In this document: positions 1-30,600 of the stretch, in pieces | Position numbering within the stretch: position 1 is the stretch's first letter | Layout: each line of letters begins with the position of its first letter | Assembly (NCBI RefSeq): GCF_036324505.1 | Contig: NC_086350.1 | Span: 10,991,032-11,055,031, forward strand | Length of the DNA stretch: 64,000 bases | Direction of reading: 5' to 3' | DNA from: Eleginops maclovinus | Taxonomy: Eukaryota > Chordata > Actinopteri > Perciformes > Eleginopidae | Notes under the pieces: model-generated | What the model saw: the letters and a program-made list of their open reading frames with translations, nothing else | Databases searched by the model: none | What the model was told of the DNA's origin: nothing | Program-made: the position numbers and the translations under genes

Positions 1-1530
1 TGCACTGTGGATTAGAGTTGCACTGCCTTCGGGCCCTAGGCAGGGCAACAGTGAAGACATTATTACCCAGATCAAATGCTGTAATCACTAGGCACTGGGG
101 GCTTTCACATCCATTGCAGATAAAACCTAGGACTGGCAATGCTCAGGTGATTAGGGGATTATTATTCTGCATTTCAGCACAATGCCAGTCACTCGCTGCT
201 GGGAAAAAAATAAAAAAGCCTGATACTCTGTGTGATGGATGGGGGAGGGCATAAAACAGAAAGCAAGCCAAAAGAACCAGCCAGAATCCTGATGGACTGT
301 GATCAATGCCTGGCAACAACAAAAAAATAGCATTCACTCAGTGGTTTGCATGTGCAAGCCCACATATTGGTATGACAGACCCCCTTTGATTTGCAGTAGG
401 GTCTTTGAGTCTAACAATCCTAGCAGAAGTTTGAACATGTTCTTACGTTTAGAGCTGCAGTAAAACACTTAAGCCACTCGAGTTTCTTTAGTCTGCAGTG
501 AAGCCCTGTTCTAAATAAAACAAGGCAGCATGGGACAGAACCTGATGAAAGCCCTCCATTGAGAGGTGGATCAGCGGAAGGGGAGACAATGACCCCCTCA
601 GTGTCCAGCAATAGCCACTCAGAGGTACAACTTTTCATCTGCAGATATTCGACTGTTTGATTAAGTGAGGAAGAAAATTCTACTTGAGCAGGGAGCTTAA
701 GCTACAAATGCACACAGGAAGTACACACTTCAGCAATGTGGGAAAAGAAAGACTATAGCTTTTAACAAATGAGCCCGTGAGAGCCGAGCGCGGCGGCTGG
801 CTCCATGCTGAAAGCATCCGGCCCGGCTTTTATAATCTAACAACAACATCTCTGAAGAGGCAGCCATATGAAGGGCTCACAGCTTCACGCACAGAGTCCT
901 AGAAGAGCCTTGTTCTGGAGTGGAAGGACTGGGCCATTCACCTCATCCTGTCCAAAAGTACTCAACTACCAAAAGACCACTCAAGAGAACTCAAGAGTAG
1001 TGTTTGCGTCATATTTCTGAAGTGGCACTGCATAAAGTCCTCATTGTATCACCCTGAGACGGCTGCAGGTTTCAGTGCTGTCACCATACATGAATACCGT
1101 ACAGCCCGAGAAAAAGATGATGGCTGACAGTGACCATACTTTTTCTAGTTAAAGCCCTGCCAGAGGTCCCCATCAGCCTCTCTTAACAGCCCCAAGAATG
1201 TCTTCCTCTGTTGTCTGCGGTTCTCCTGAGACTGTTGTCAAGTCCTATTGGGATGCATTTACAGCCACTTACTCATGCACTTCCATTCACTGTCAAGGAG
1301 AGCCTGTATCTATATAAGATGCAGAAAGCAAGGGAGAGCCCTCACTAGCAAAGCAACGGGCCATGTACTCTTTTAAGGACACGTGGTTTACAGTCAAGCA
1401 AGGAGACCTTCAGTGTATGCAGTGTATTTTCCTCAGTTCCTGCTGCGTTCAGTCGCTACATTACCTGGTTTGCACTCCCTTTCCCACTGCAGCAAATATG
1501 CGTCTATAAATCTAAAATGGCTTTACTTTA
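1..1530. other. downstream intergenic DNA, no gene seen
   Basis: No ORF with family resemblance and no RNA gene recognised. A GC-rich patch at about 780-830 stands out from the AT-rich surroundings but I cannot assign it a role. Confidence 0.5.
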
Positions 1531-1950
1531 AAAGGGATAGTTTTACATTTTGAGAGACAAGCTTTGTCATCTTCATGCCCAGAGTGAGTTGAGAAGATTG
1601 ATACTAATCCTGAGGCTCATTAACGGTAAAAATAAAGCTGCAGCTATTAGCCAGTTAGCTTAGCATTAAGAGTGGAAATGGAGGGAAACAACTAGCAAGG
1701 TGCTTTCTTAAGGTGACAGACCTATCTGCGGGCTCACCCATCTGCTACCTTAAAAGTCATTAATTAGCACATAATACATTTTTTAATTAAAAAAAATATG
1801 TTGAAGTGTAGCAACATGTTGAGGTGTTATGTTAAGTTGTTTCTTTGTGTCAAGGCAAAGCTAGCTGTTTTGTCCCCTTTTGCAATATTTATGCTAAGCT
1901 AACTGTCTGTAGCTTCACATTTACAGACACAAGATGGGGATAAATGTAGA
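1531..1950 (+). repeat. teleost interspersed repeat (TTAGCTTAGCAT family), copy 1
   Basis: Contains the motif series 'agtgagttgagaagattgat', 'ccagttagcttagcattaag', 'gggaaacaactagc' and a later 'gctaagctaactgtctgtag'. This order matches a very common fish repeat that I know from fish introns and flanks but cannot name with certainty. Related pieces lie at 5680-5840, 7243-7863 and 56920-57020. Confidence 0.6.
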
Positions 1951-2406
1951 ACTGCGTGTGTTTTTTTTCCACAAAATACCAAATTATTTCTTTCAAGCAT
2001 GAATCAGTAACAAGGCATCAGCACTATAGAAATACAGCCAAGATATATTTCTTTTATATAAAAACAGTTTATTGATTTATCAACAACTGCCAACTGTACA
2101 ATCCTTAGGGATGATGACACGTGTATGCTACACAGTCTAATGTGTGTTTTGAAGAGACCATTCCTGTCTATATGAAGATTGTAGTCGAACATTATGAAAT
2201 ACTTTAGAAAGCAAACAGAGCATACCCAAAATGTCAAATGTGGTAATGGCTTTGCCTGCCACCTTTTATAAGTAACCATGTAAGTCTAGCAAATCAGTCA
2301 CAGAGTCCGACGAGAGAGGCAATAATTCACTCTTAGACTGATGAATAAACTTTTCTGAGGAGAAAGTCTTGACAACAGACTGAACTCAAGTCACAGCTGC
2401 TTCTCC

Positions 2407-2658
2407 TTAAACCCACGAATCTTCCGGTTGATAGTTATCCGTTTTGATGTCCTTTAAAGCAGCCAGTGTTTTCATTGATAGGTCTTCATTATTATAAAGT
2501 TGAATTTCTGCTGACCAGGGCCTAAGGGTAGCCGTAACTGGAAACCCATGATTTTCTCCTTCCAGTCTGAAAAATAGGTCCTTTCCAGAATTCTCCACTG
2601 CTAAAATCCATGGGACAAACGTCTTTGTTACAGCAAATAGCGAAGAAAAATGCCGTTG
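2407..2658 (-). CDS. unrecognised open frame downstream of tle3, doubtful
   Basis: An 84-codon open frame (no in-frame stop after the TGA at 2661-2659) that ends in TAA. The text is protein-like, for example LFFRLEGENHGFPVTATLR and NNEDLSMKTLAALKD, and ends EDSWV, a class I PDZ-ligand pattern also seen at the ends of p120-catenin family proteins. The rest does not resemble catenins as I know them. There is no in-frame ATG near its start; possible acceptors are AACAAAG near 2625 and TTTTAG near 2603. It could be a last exon, a pseudogene piece, or a chance frame in a long tle3 3' UTR. Confidence 0.2.
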   Translation of the reverse strand, partial: QRHFSSLFAVTKTFVPWILAVENSGKDLFFRLEGENHGFPVTATLRPWSAEIQLYNNEDLSMKTLAALKDIKTDNYQPEDSWV

Positions 2659-2874
2659 TCAGGGAGAAAAAAAATCCAAATTAGATTTCCGAAAAGGTCA
2701 TTCTGGACAACGAACATGAAAAAAGCAGAGGAGGGAAAAAACTGAAATAGAATATCCTCTTACAAAGTCCTAATCTAATTTCCATCCCCAGAGGGGACAG
2801 AAAATCACAGAGAGAACAAGAAAGAACCATCACAAGCGTAACTGGACACCAAAATATAAATCTATAAAAGGCCT

Positions 2875-2880
2875 TTTATT
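2875..2880 (-). terminator. candidate tle3 polyadenylation signal AATAAA
   Basis: TTTATT on the plus strand, AATAAA on the minus strand, about 380 bases after the tle3 stop. A second copy at 2068-2073 is an alternative distal site. Neither has independent support. Confidence 0.45.
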
Positions 2881-3260
2881 ACTCCATTATGTACACTTTT
2901 CACAGGACCTCCAAGGATAAGCTCCAGAGCGAAGCGCCGCTTCTAGTTGTGTCATGGAACTTTATCTCCACATTAAAAAGGACGAATAAAAAAAGAAATA
3001 TCCAACAAACAGAAAAACAGCAAGACATTATTTTCTTCTTAGTGCCTTGGGGAACTGCACTTGCTGTACAAGTGTTAGTTGCATGGGTAAGGAAGGGCAG
3101 AGCCGAAGGTCACAGCATCAACGGCCACCAACGTTCACTTCAGTCTGGCACTGCCAAACCTCCTGCCCATCCACCCCGGGGCTGCAGGCAACATCCATGC
3201 TGTCTGTGTGAGGAAAGGTAGATGGAGGAAGAGTCTACTGTTCATCCAAAGCAGTCTGTC
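2875..3260 (-). other. tle3: tle3 3' UTR (minimum extent)
   Basis: Sequence from the stop codon to the first AATAAA downstream on the minus strand. It has no long open frame in the gene's sense. The true end may lie further left, since another AATAAA occurs at 2068-2073. Confidence 0.55.
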
Positions 3261-20516
<17,256 letters not shown>

Positions 20517-21620
20517 CTTGAAATGTATCCTTTGTTTATCTCTCCAGTGTGCAGGTCCTTTGGCAAAATGGTTGAAATGTGCTCACAGCCACACCGGTCT
20601 CAGCAGGCAGGGGTGGGGGGCAGGGGAGGTCGAGAAAATCCTGTGTTGAAAAATGACGCGGTTTAATCTTTAGACGGGTGACAAAACACAATACAGTGCA
20701 TGTTGTTTGCTAATAAGTAATCAAAAACACTAAAGTAGTTCCAGTTATTGCAGAGGCAAGTGAAAAAAGCAGCACTATTCCTGCGCTTCGGTGTTCTTCG
20801 TGACCTTATTCGGTCAGTGGTCAGCGATACACTCGATATACTAAGAAAATAAAATCTCAATTTAACATTTTAAACTCGTGCAAACACGTCGTAGGTGAGA
20901 AAATACGCTACTTTTTCCCGTGTTGAATTTAAATAGTTGCATCAAATTCGTTTATTTCAGATTCTAATTTCGAGTGATGTTCGCCAAATGAACAAACCCC
21001 GCTGTAGGACGTCTCCAGGTCGGCCACCACCGGCAGCAGCCGGCTCCCACCTACTGTGTGACTCCGCAGAAAGCGATGCAAACGCCCCAAAAAACTGAAA
21101 AATAAATCAACAGCGCTGGTAAATACATACCCGTGTGTGCGTCTTTACCGTCCGTCCGACTTTTGTTCCCGAAGAAAAACCAGAGGCTATAATTCATGCG
21201 CTTAATCCCTCCTAATGTACGCGTGGTGAACGCGGATCTCGACAAGCATCCTCTCTCCGGAGCGCACCCAGCCGGACTGGGGGAGCAGTTTGGGAGAAAA
21301 TGTGGTGCGGTCGGGCTCGATTAAAACTACTTTATTCTCAGCCGCGAAACCTCCGAGGAATGTTCGCCTTTTGTGGCTGGTTAATCCCAAAAAGAAAGAA
21401 AAAATATACGCTTCCAAAATCTGTCTTCCGACTCGAAGAGGTTGGAGATTCTTTAAAAGCGTAACATGGTACTCTCCACAATCTCGCATTTCCCCCAGTT
21501 GTCCAGTTTACCCCGGTTGCCACACACAGGCAGCAAGGCTGAACTGCCGTGAAAGCGCCTATCTGTCCAATCGGATTACTCGGAAGGAATACGGCCACAT
21601 CTGCCTATCGGAGAGCGACG

Positions 21621-21634
21621 GCCCCCACGTGGGG
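21621..21634. promoter_or_regulatory. palindromic E-box CCCCACGTGGGG
   Basis: A perfect 12-bp palindrome at 21623-21634 centred on CACGTG, a class-B/C bHLH site that HES, HEY, MYC or USF factors can bind. The 13-base string gcccccacgtggg recurs at 22263-22275. Confidence 0.45.
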
Positions 21635-22262
21635 TGCAGCGATACATGACATCATCCCGCGGATCCACAAGGCATCATCCGTCCGTCCCACCATGTACAA
21701 CAACAACAGCAGGCATTGATGTGCCGACGATGATATCCACATTTGACAGAGAGCGCACAAATTCCACATCCGCGCTTCATTAGAGTGTTTTTTTTTTACC
21801 GCCCAAATAAAGTTGATGAATATTTGGGTGAGACCACCACCAGCGGGACGGGGGAGGGATGTGTGCGGTGCAACAAGCCTTCTTGAATTGTTATCCCAAT
21901 ACAAGGAAAAATGAGCAGATGTGATCTTGTTTGTAAAACATGGTTTTTAAAAATATGAAGCGATGTTACTGTGGAACTGCCAAAGTAGCACCTAAAATCA
22001 GAAATGTGCGGGTTAAACTCCCCCCTAACACACAAACACCGTGAAGGACACACTAATGACCAATCGATCGAGCTGTCCACCATATTAAAGTCACTCGACA
22101 TACATATTTAGCCTTAAATATATCTCGTAACTCTTGCACAACCTATCAGCATTTGTGTAATAGTTGCACTGCGGGGAGAGCAGAGATGATTGCCTTTGTC
22201 TGATATGAACATCAGCCATGTCTGAGCGCAGCCCGTACGCCTTGTTTTGAAGGTTCAACCCT

Positions 22263-22275
22263 GCCCCCACGTGGG
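22263..22275. promoter_or_regulatory. second palindromic E-box CCCACGTGGG
   Basis: Shares 13 bases with the site at 21621-21633 and lies 29-33 bases from an inverted-orientation pair of CCAAT boxes (22304-22308 and 22341-22345). The group looks like a compact upstream promoter module. Confidence 0.45.
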
Positions 22276-22400
22276 ACTCCTCTGCGGCTTTAAGGCCTCT
22301 CGACCAATCGCAGCACGGTGCACTTACTCGCTGGCTTCCCATTGGCTGAGCAGCGTCGAGCCTGTCATTCACGGAGCAGCGTTGTCAATCAATACCACGC

Positions 22401-23576
22401 GGGGTCAAGCGCTGACAAATGCCTGTGCTCCTCGGTGCTCTGCCTGTGAATAGAGCCTGCAATGGCTGCTTAATTAGCTTCCAATGGCTTTTCTCTCCAG
22501 TTCAAACAATCTGTTACCACCACGTAGTAATGAGAGCCTACATTAAACAAAGGAAGAAAGGAAGCATGCAAACAGTTGTAACATTACAACCTGTAGTTTT
22601 CCTTTACATATGAGACTATATGTAAGGCGCAGACAAAAGGTTTCTTGTTTACCTTTTATCACAAAGACCTATCCAACCTGTTTTAACATTAAACCTGCAG
22701 TGTTTTAATAATGAATTGCTGTATGCCTATGAAGTGCTTGCACAATTAAATACTGAAAATAGGACACTTGTCTTTTTAAGGGATCTACTTAATTCAGTAT
22801 TATGCCATTTCTCGATTCTAGTAACAAGCCATTTTAAATGATGAAATATATCAGCTAGATGCTTAAAAATAGCAGCCTAATTATATTTTCTAGAGTCTTT
22901 TAATGCTTAACAAACATTCAAAGCAATATATGTGGAGTCTTTACACATTTAAACCCCATACAAAACCACATTTAAATGTAATCGTGATGAAGAAAATTGA
23001 GATTTTTTGAAATAAGTGCCATCTTATAGGCCTGTATAAAGTGACTAAATCTCAAAACAACTAGCAATGATTCACACTGAGCAGAGCAGTATCTTTTGGG
23101 AATGCTAAGGTCATTTTGTCATGTTAGGGCCTGAGATTGCCCAGCAGTGGTCTTACTTGTCATTCTTGTCAGCCACCTTGAGGATGTGGGATAACTGTGT
23201 TATTTCCAAAAGTATGGAGGCAGTCTGTGAGAAACTCAAGCAAACACAAGAGCTGGTGGGCTAATCTCAGTCAGGCACCCCCTCATGCTTTTCAATAGAG
23301 AGTGCTTGGATTAAAGGCAACAAAAGCCTGGGCCAAACCCCAGGGAGAGGGGGCCCTCCGCCCACTGAGACCCCCACACTGTTTATTTACACGGAAACCC
23401 CAGCCTCAGTGAAACTCCCACCCTCAGGCATTACACACTGGCCTATTTGCAGAGGTGGCTCTAATTCTTGACAGACCAGGGATTGTCCTCACTTCTGCCA
23501 CTTTGAGCTGAGGAGCCACTCACTTTTCAGATAGCTCAAATTCAGCTAGTGAGCAAATATCTTGCGTCTTCCACAC
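22401..23576. other. intergenic DNA upstream of tle3
   Basis: No gene or repeat recognised. AT-rich. Confidence 0.5.
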
Positions 23577-23740
23577 AACAATTACTGTGGTGCTATAACG
23601 GTAAAAGGCTGCATGGATTTCTGTGGAGAAGATGGGATAGGTACAAATATAATCACATTTTTGCAGCATCAAAACATGGCAAAGATCAATGATATAATGG
23701 AACTATTTATCATAAACCTATATTGGATCGTTTTGGAGAT
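23577..23740 (+). repeat. dispersed repeat, copy A
   Basis: 'attactgtggtgctataacg' and 'aaggctgcatggatttctgt' are repeated with changes at 25447-25610. Both copies run in the same direction, 1.87 kb apart. Likely a degraded transposon-derived family. Confidence 0.6.
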
Positions 23741-25389
23741 TACACAGTGTTGGCTCATTAATGTGAGTTGCAGTTAATAAACCACTTGGCAATTTCTCTC
23801 TCTCATGCAGGCTCACTTTCCTGCTCATGAAGCAGAAAATGAGGGCCCTGTTACTGAGGAGCCTGGGTTTGTATTGCAGTGACTTACACTTCAGGGTACT
23901 GGCATGCTGTTTACATGGAGATGCACACAGACATACTGCACATTCACAAACAAACACACACATGCTGTGTATCGCAGACACGTCATTCACAGGCAGGAGG
24001 CAGAATTTCCCAAACACACACTCACACACACATTCCATGAACAAAGGGCCTACAGTGTGTGGTGGTGATGAATTGCCGCTTCTGTATTATCACGATGACT
24101 CATCTGACTGTAATCAATGAAAACAGGATGAAAGTCCTTATCAAAGTAGAAAAATGCAGACAAGAAGAGCGTCTCAAAACAAAAAGATGAGGTCTTTGGC
24201 AGGAATTCAGAGCTGTATTTAGCCCTCGGCTAACGAGGACACAGAGCCAGTCGGTTCTCTGAAATAAATATTATCTGCTATCAACTGAGGTCGAGTAGGT
24301 TGAGAGGTAAAACGCTTGCAACAGGCAGTTTTCCAAAGTTACTTTCCAACGTAATTTATTATAGGCTACTTTAGTTTTTATTTCTCTTAACAAAGGAGTT
24401 AAAGTACCCTTTTAGCATTGTATATTATGTATATGATAACCCTTTTTGAAATTTTCCTTTACCTCTTTTCTGGACAATCAGCTCTACGCCAAACTCTAGC
24501 CAAAACGGAAAATAGACCTGTGTCTCAAACTGTGCCAAAACTATTTTGGAGCGTTTTTTCTTTCCAAAAAAAATACCATGTTTCTATTGCAAGCTACTGC
24601 TACAATTTCAAAGTAAATTGCATTCTGCCAATCAGATTATACACTCAAATGAAAAACATTGTTTAAAGTCTCAACAATTATTACTCAGAACGTCATGTAT
24701 TCTAAGTTCCTTGTCTGAGATTATTATGTGTAAATATTTACAAAGACTCTTCTGCCTTGTGGCTATATATGAAAAAGCACACCAGTCAGTGCTTTAACAT
24801 GCTAACATACATACTAAACATACCAAAGTGATGATGTAAAATGCTAACTTCCAGAAAGTTGACATGACAATTACAAACAAGCTCAGGGTGACAATAAAAC
24901 TTTCTTGAGCCTTTAAATTGTGTTTGTTACACTATCCATGTTACAACATGTTCATGGCTATTAATCATATACACCAAAGTGGGTTCATTCAGCAAACTGA
25001 GTCCACACTAGTAAAAATAAACGCGTAAACAGTGAAACAAATCCACAGAAAGCCTCAGAAGCTCTGCCCTGAAGCAGCTGCTGATATAAACGCCTCATCC
25101 TCCTCATATCGCCTCGTCCTCACAAAGAGTATTGTCTATATGTTGTCACTGTTCTGTCTCCAACACACAGCAGAACTGGAGGCCGGCCAGTTTTATTTTT
25201 ATCCACTTAAATTCAGCAGCGTATACTCAGAGGTAAGAGAGGGCGAACAGGAGCCCTCCCAAAATTCATTTTTTACTCACATACCTTCACCCTGCATAAT
25301 GAAGCATCAGAATACCTGCAGTGAGAGAGCTGGTTCAACAGGAAATCAGAAGAAAATCATAATATTTTTGACAAAATGACCTCAATATC

Positions 25390-25858
25390 GATATTGTAAG
25401 GTTGACTATTGATACTTTAAGTAGTGAGCCATTACCTTTTACTTCCACATAATTACTGTGGGGCTATAACTGTTAAAGGCTGCATGGATTTCTATGGAGA
25501 AAATGGAATTTGTACTTTTTAAATCATAGTTTTGCAGCCACGAAACAAGGCAAACATCAACAATATAATGGACTAGCTTGACATTGATAGTGTGGCTATA
25601 TTGTAGGGGTTGACTATTTATACTCAACCAATGAGGATTTTGATAAATAATCAACAGTAGTGCGAATTTAATGACTAATCCGGTAAAGGCAAATAAAATA
25701 ACTGTTAACAGAAAACTAAAATCTCTTGACGGTAATGCAGCCTTTAAAACTAGGAAAGGACAACACTTTGATAATACAATATCCAAACACTATAATTAAA
25801 TCTAGTCTCACATCACACCATCAATATACTACCAATATATTCCCAGCCCTAGCCACAT
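25390..25858 (+). repeat. dispersed repeat, copy B with element end
   Basis: The 25447-25610 part is homologous to 23577-23740. The flanks carry 'gttgactattgatac' and the terminal 'tattcccagccctag', text typical of a common fish DNA-transposon-derived repeat. The right end is near 25855; no matching left terminus is visible. Confidence 0.5.
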
Positions 25859-27389
25859 CCTTTCTATTTTGACAACAAGTTGCAGATTACAGCTAGTTAC
25901 AGGCTCACAGATAGAATGTGCATTTCATTATTCCCTGGCGACAGTCTCTGGCTATGAAAAGATTCAGCCGTAAACTGATCACAGGATCAAGCAGTAGGCC
26001 GACCAGTTGATTGAGAAGACCTTGAGCTGCCGAACAAAAATTGTGTTACTATAATCCAGTTTGCTAAATGGCTAACGTGATTAAAAAGATTCTTAAGGCC
26101 TAAATTCGGTTATGGTCCGTGATTACATTCACATGGCATGGGAATGACTTCACATGACTGTCTCGAAAGAAAGTGTGTTGTCAAGGTAACAGCCCATGCA
26201 AGAAAAGTGCAATTTGCTATTGAGGTCAGAGTCTGTGAATTGTTTGGCTGGTGTCTCATGGGGATGAGGGGGGGGACACTATATTCACTTAAATCAGGGA
26301 TGTGACCGCGTGGGGGGGAAACACTGTGAGGAGTGTGAAGTAGCAACTTTATAGAGGTCAATGCTAGGATCAATTTATCCCGAGTGCTATGAATATTAAG
26401 CAGAGTTCTTTAAAGCTTCATAATGACATCGTGTGTAGTATCTCGAGAAATCTCCTCCTGAGACCACATGCTCCTACAGACTGCATTTCACCACTCCTGT
26501 CTCACTGAGGAGCATTTCATATTCCCTGGCACACAGTAATATAGCTCCACTCCTCCATGCCAAATTGACTCCACAAGTGCTCCTATACCTGCTGACTGAC
26601 ACATGCTCGCCCAAAATGACTCCTCCACCAGCAGCCAGCATTGCTGCCTGCTCTGGAGGAGTACTTGATTCCATTATTAAGTTGAAAAGGAGAGACAAAG
26701 CGAGGGGTTGGGGATGGGGAGGGAAAAAAGGGTTGAGTGGGTAGAGAAGAATAATAGAAAGCCGAGGAAGTTATCAGGGCAGCGGAGAGTCTGACAGCAG
26801 ATCAGAGAGCTCTCCAACTGGAACCCCGGCTCATGAGCCGCGGTCGGCCGGGATGATGAGCTCTGCTGTACAGGAGAGGTCAGAGGCACCTACTGAAGAG
26901 TACATCAGCTCCACAACACATCACCGTCAGGGCTGGAGAAATAATTCAAATCTTTCACACAAGCAGTGGGGAAGGGAAACTTAGTACACATACAACACAG
27001 TTTCCAGTTACCTACTTTACAATATGCATTTATACTTGGACTCCACTCCCTTTCAGATCGAAATATTGTACATCAGTTAATATGAAAAAACATTGGACGA
27101 GTATAAAATCTATTAGTGGTTAAAAAGTTTGAGGCCCCAAAAAGTTGTGTCAGTTGGTATAACAACATCTATTCAATACAATTTTCTTTTTTTATTTTAC
27201 CATTTTACCATTAATTGTCTAATGGCCTTCAACATTTGTGTTCTTTGAAGGTGCCTGACCCTGAGAAGGAAACCACTGAAAACAACCAAAATGTTTATAA
27301 TAAGTAGTTTAAATCAACTTCACCTTGGCCAGCAACAGTGAAATACTTCTATTATATTTATTCTTCAGTATTCATATTATAATAATATA
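25859..27389. other. intergenic DNA, no gene seen
   Basis: No gene or RNA recognised. 26470-26700 is repeat-free and balanced in composition, and could be a conserved element, but the sequence alone does not show this. Confidence 0.45.
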
Positions 27390-27620
27390 ACTAGGAAGGC
27401 ACACTATGAGCGGAGACCTCCGGCAAGGCCGTTTTAAGCATTTAAAATAAAGCATTTATCCGCCCCAGAATCCACTTGAAAATAAAAATGTGTGCTTCCT
27501 TGGCCCATGCTACATCTTTCCCCCAGTTTCATGAGAATTGAGCGAATCGTTCGTCAATCAATCCTGCTGACAATCAGAAAACCAAACAGGACCTAAAACA
27601 TAACCTCCTTAAAAACTGCA
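27390..27620. repeat. teleost interspersed repeat fragment
   Basis: 'agcggagacctccggcaagg', 'catgagaattgagcgaatcg', 'aatcctgctgacaatcag' and 'aaacataacctcctt' follow the order of a common fish repeat whose ends contain complementary cctcc/ggagg text. Degraded. Confidence 0.45.
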
Positions 27621-30600
27621 GTATAGTCCATCTGCCTGTTCTTGTTGCCTATACAAGGACCCAGAGGGGTTAAAGACTTATGAAGACAGCAGCCCTGAGA
27701 GAGGAAGTGAGAGCACATCAACAAAGTAATGTCTGTCCTATGTGAGGCTAAGCCTCTTATTTTCATTTCAAATGAGGATATAAATTGACTTCCTTATTAA
27801 ATCTAATTATTAGCCAGTGCCCTCCAAAAGTCTTCTGAAACTGCCTTGAGCGACCGGGCGATTAGCATAAACACCACCACTGGCAAGCTTAAAACAAATG
27901 GTATATTTAGTCAGTGTTAATGGGATTAAAGTGTGCTGGATTCAGGAGCAGTTCTACTAACAGTGAGCATCACATCTTCATTATGGATGCCCTGACTTCT
28001 CCATTTCCACTCTGTTTGTTTGCATTTCATTCCACTCTGCTGCCTCCCGCTCCTCTCAGTTATTCAACAGATTGTGTTCAATCTTGATCCAAAAATCCCA
28101 GACAATCATAAATAATAAAGGATTACACCAATCTCGCAAAAGCTGGTGGCTCGCCAGCGGCAATGCGCACACAGAGAAATAATTGTTGGCCATCTGTGCA
28201 CCAGATTGGTAAGAGAAAGGGTAAACAAAGAGCACAGTGTACCTGTTAAAGCTTTCTCCCCTTCCCTCTCTCTCTCCCTTTAGCGGGGGAACATGAAAGC
28301 CTTTGATGACGCTCGCCCTGCAGAATCCACCGGCTCGCTCCAAGAGATTTTTTGATTAGGGAGGTTTCAGAACCACAGACTGACAAGCCGCGCCTGTCAG
28401 GAATCTAACAAGGCTTAGGGTTATCTCTCAATCCGCAGCCAAACAGCGGTGATACACTGCACAATGGCAGCCAAATAGAGGAAGGATGAAACATAATTGA
28501 CCAGACAAATGATCACATTTACATGTCACATACACGGCTCTCCAGGAAATAAAATGAAGTCATGAAAAGCTTACCCTCTGCAGTCTATAAATCACTCCTC
28601 TGAGGGATCGGATCAGAATTACTGGCATACTGTTGCTAGCACATTGCCAGAACCAATATTAGGGATGCATACTGAACATCTCACATGCTTATTAGGGAAA
28701 ATTGATCTCGTTGCTAAAGATTGCGCAAGGGTCGATCAATACATTTTGATGTGAGCTTTAAAGTTAACAGTGATATGTTTTAGATTTATGGGTCAGAGAA
28801 TAAATCAATATGGGATTGATTTCACATGGGTTCGTCTGTGTATTCAATAGCTTGATTGACTCCAGTTCACTGTCTCATGATTAAGACTCATTTGATATGA
28901 ACCATCACATTCACTGTTTGGATAACAAGTGCCAAATGCTGTTTTTTCCATACAAAACATACACCCCGATCACAGCTGTTTCCACCTCTTAATGGGATAC
29001 TAAAACAAAAGCCTGGGTTTTGCATGCTTTTACTGCTTCACAGCCTTTCCAGGGAGTGAAAAATGACCTTACAGTTTCTAATCCATCCCAACTGGAGGAC
29101 CCTCATTATGGTGTGAGATTTATATATGTATGTGTAGAGAGATAGAGATAAATGGTGTGGGCTTCTGGAACAGGGAGGAGACAAAACATAGGGCAGAGTC
29201 ATAATGAGCTTTGTTTATGTGTAACGTTGCTTGGTCTGTTGACAGCGGTTAATGAAGTTACAACTAGTGGGGGGGTTTGCTGGCACTAATTAAACTTACT
29301 GTCATTAGCAGTGTTAGAGAGAGGAGGCGCTTGAGCAGGTAAGGGAGGAGAAAACAGGCAGAGTTATCAGAGCAGCGGCACACTAACATAAACACACACA
29401 GGAGCTTTATGTGAAGAGTGGGGTTGGATTTACCATTATTGTATACAAAGAACGCCTGACTTTGCATTACTTTATACACATACAAATCCTCTTAAAAGCT
29501 GACCTACTCAAAAACCGAGGCTTTTTTTCTTTTAACATTAATGATATATCTACTCCTACTCTGGGAAAAAGCTGTGATATGAGGTTAAGAATTCAAAACA
29601 CATATACAAACAGTCTATCAAGTGCCTATAGAAATAAAGTCAACTGAGTTACTATTAAACAGCGGAGGCAGGAAATATTTTACACCTAACTGAGCATAAA
29701 CTGTGGATTGGCTCCTGTAGAAGCCACAGCTCTGACATCTGGAAATGTTGCAGTCACCACTGAGCTGTTAGAAAGTGGGAAAGAGCTCGATTGACTGTCA
29801 CAGAGTCTGAGTGGAGCTATGTGTGTGCCATTGAAACCACAGCTCCATCGTAGCCTGTAATCCAGCTCACCACCAAAGCCACCGCTGCTGGCTGCCTGCA
29901 CAGACCAAGCCTCACTGTTTGTTTATGCAGCACATAGACCCGGCCATTAAAAGTGGGAAGCCTGTCAAAAATAAAAAGAGACTTTTCATGTTTGAGGGCT
30001 GCAATTGTGGCTCTTGTGTGATGTTTTTCCTCCACACTGACCCCTTGCTTTGAGGTCGGGAAGCCGCTTAACCCTGGGCTGTGGAGCCAGCCGATTGGCT
30101 GGGCCAAACACAGTATTTTTGAATGTGGTGGCGTTGTGGGTGCCTCCGGGAGAGGTACTGTGGTTGCGTGCAATGACTATGGCTGTGTAACCAAGGCAGC
30201 CTTCACATCATTATAATGGCTCCTCAGGCAAATAAGCCAAAGATCTTTCATAAATGGGCACATCATATCCCTCATTATGTCCTAGCTATCTTGCCTCATG
30301 TTGCCCAATCCTCACTACGAGGCAAGCTGAGAAAGCGCTGATTGTACTGAAAACAAATTAAGGTCTAGCAACATGTACTAAAATACTTAATTTGTACAAA
30401 TACCTCTGCACGACAGGCAACCCCCAATACACATACAGAAGCTGCTTACAAATGACACAAGCTGTTTAAAATCACTATTCTCAGTTTAGAGCCGTTTAAA
30501 TACTAAAACAGCGCAGGGAGAATGTGGAAATTTGCTATGTAGTTAACTTGCTACAGCCACCAATTAGGTTTACGATTCGGGCGCCTTTGGGCCACTGTCG

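Larger units (their letters stand above)
20517..22400 (-). promoter_or_regulatory. tle3: probable tle3 5' UTR and promoter region
   Basis: Directly upstream of the start codon. CpG density is higher than in the flanks, most clearly at 21000-21660 and 22200-22400. CCAAT boxes occur at 21567-21571, 22060-22064, 22304-22308 and (reverse) 22341-22345, and CACGTG palindromes at about 21629 and 22270. The transcription start cannot be fixed from sequence. ORFs here look like by-products of GC content. Confidence 0.55.

Noticed and set aside
21290..21649. 119-codon plus-strand frame upstream of tle3
   Set aside because: Lies in the CpG-rich promoter region on the opposite strand, with no homology recognised.
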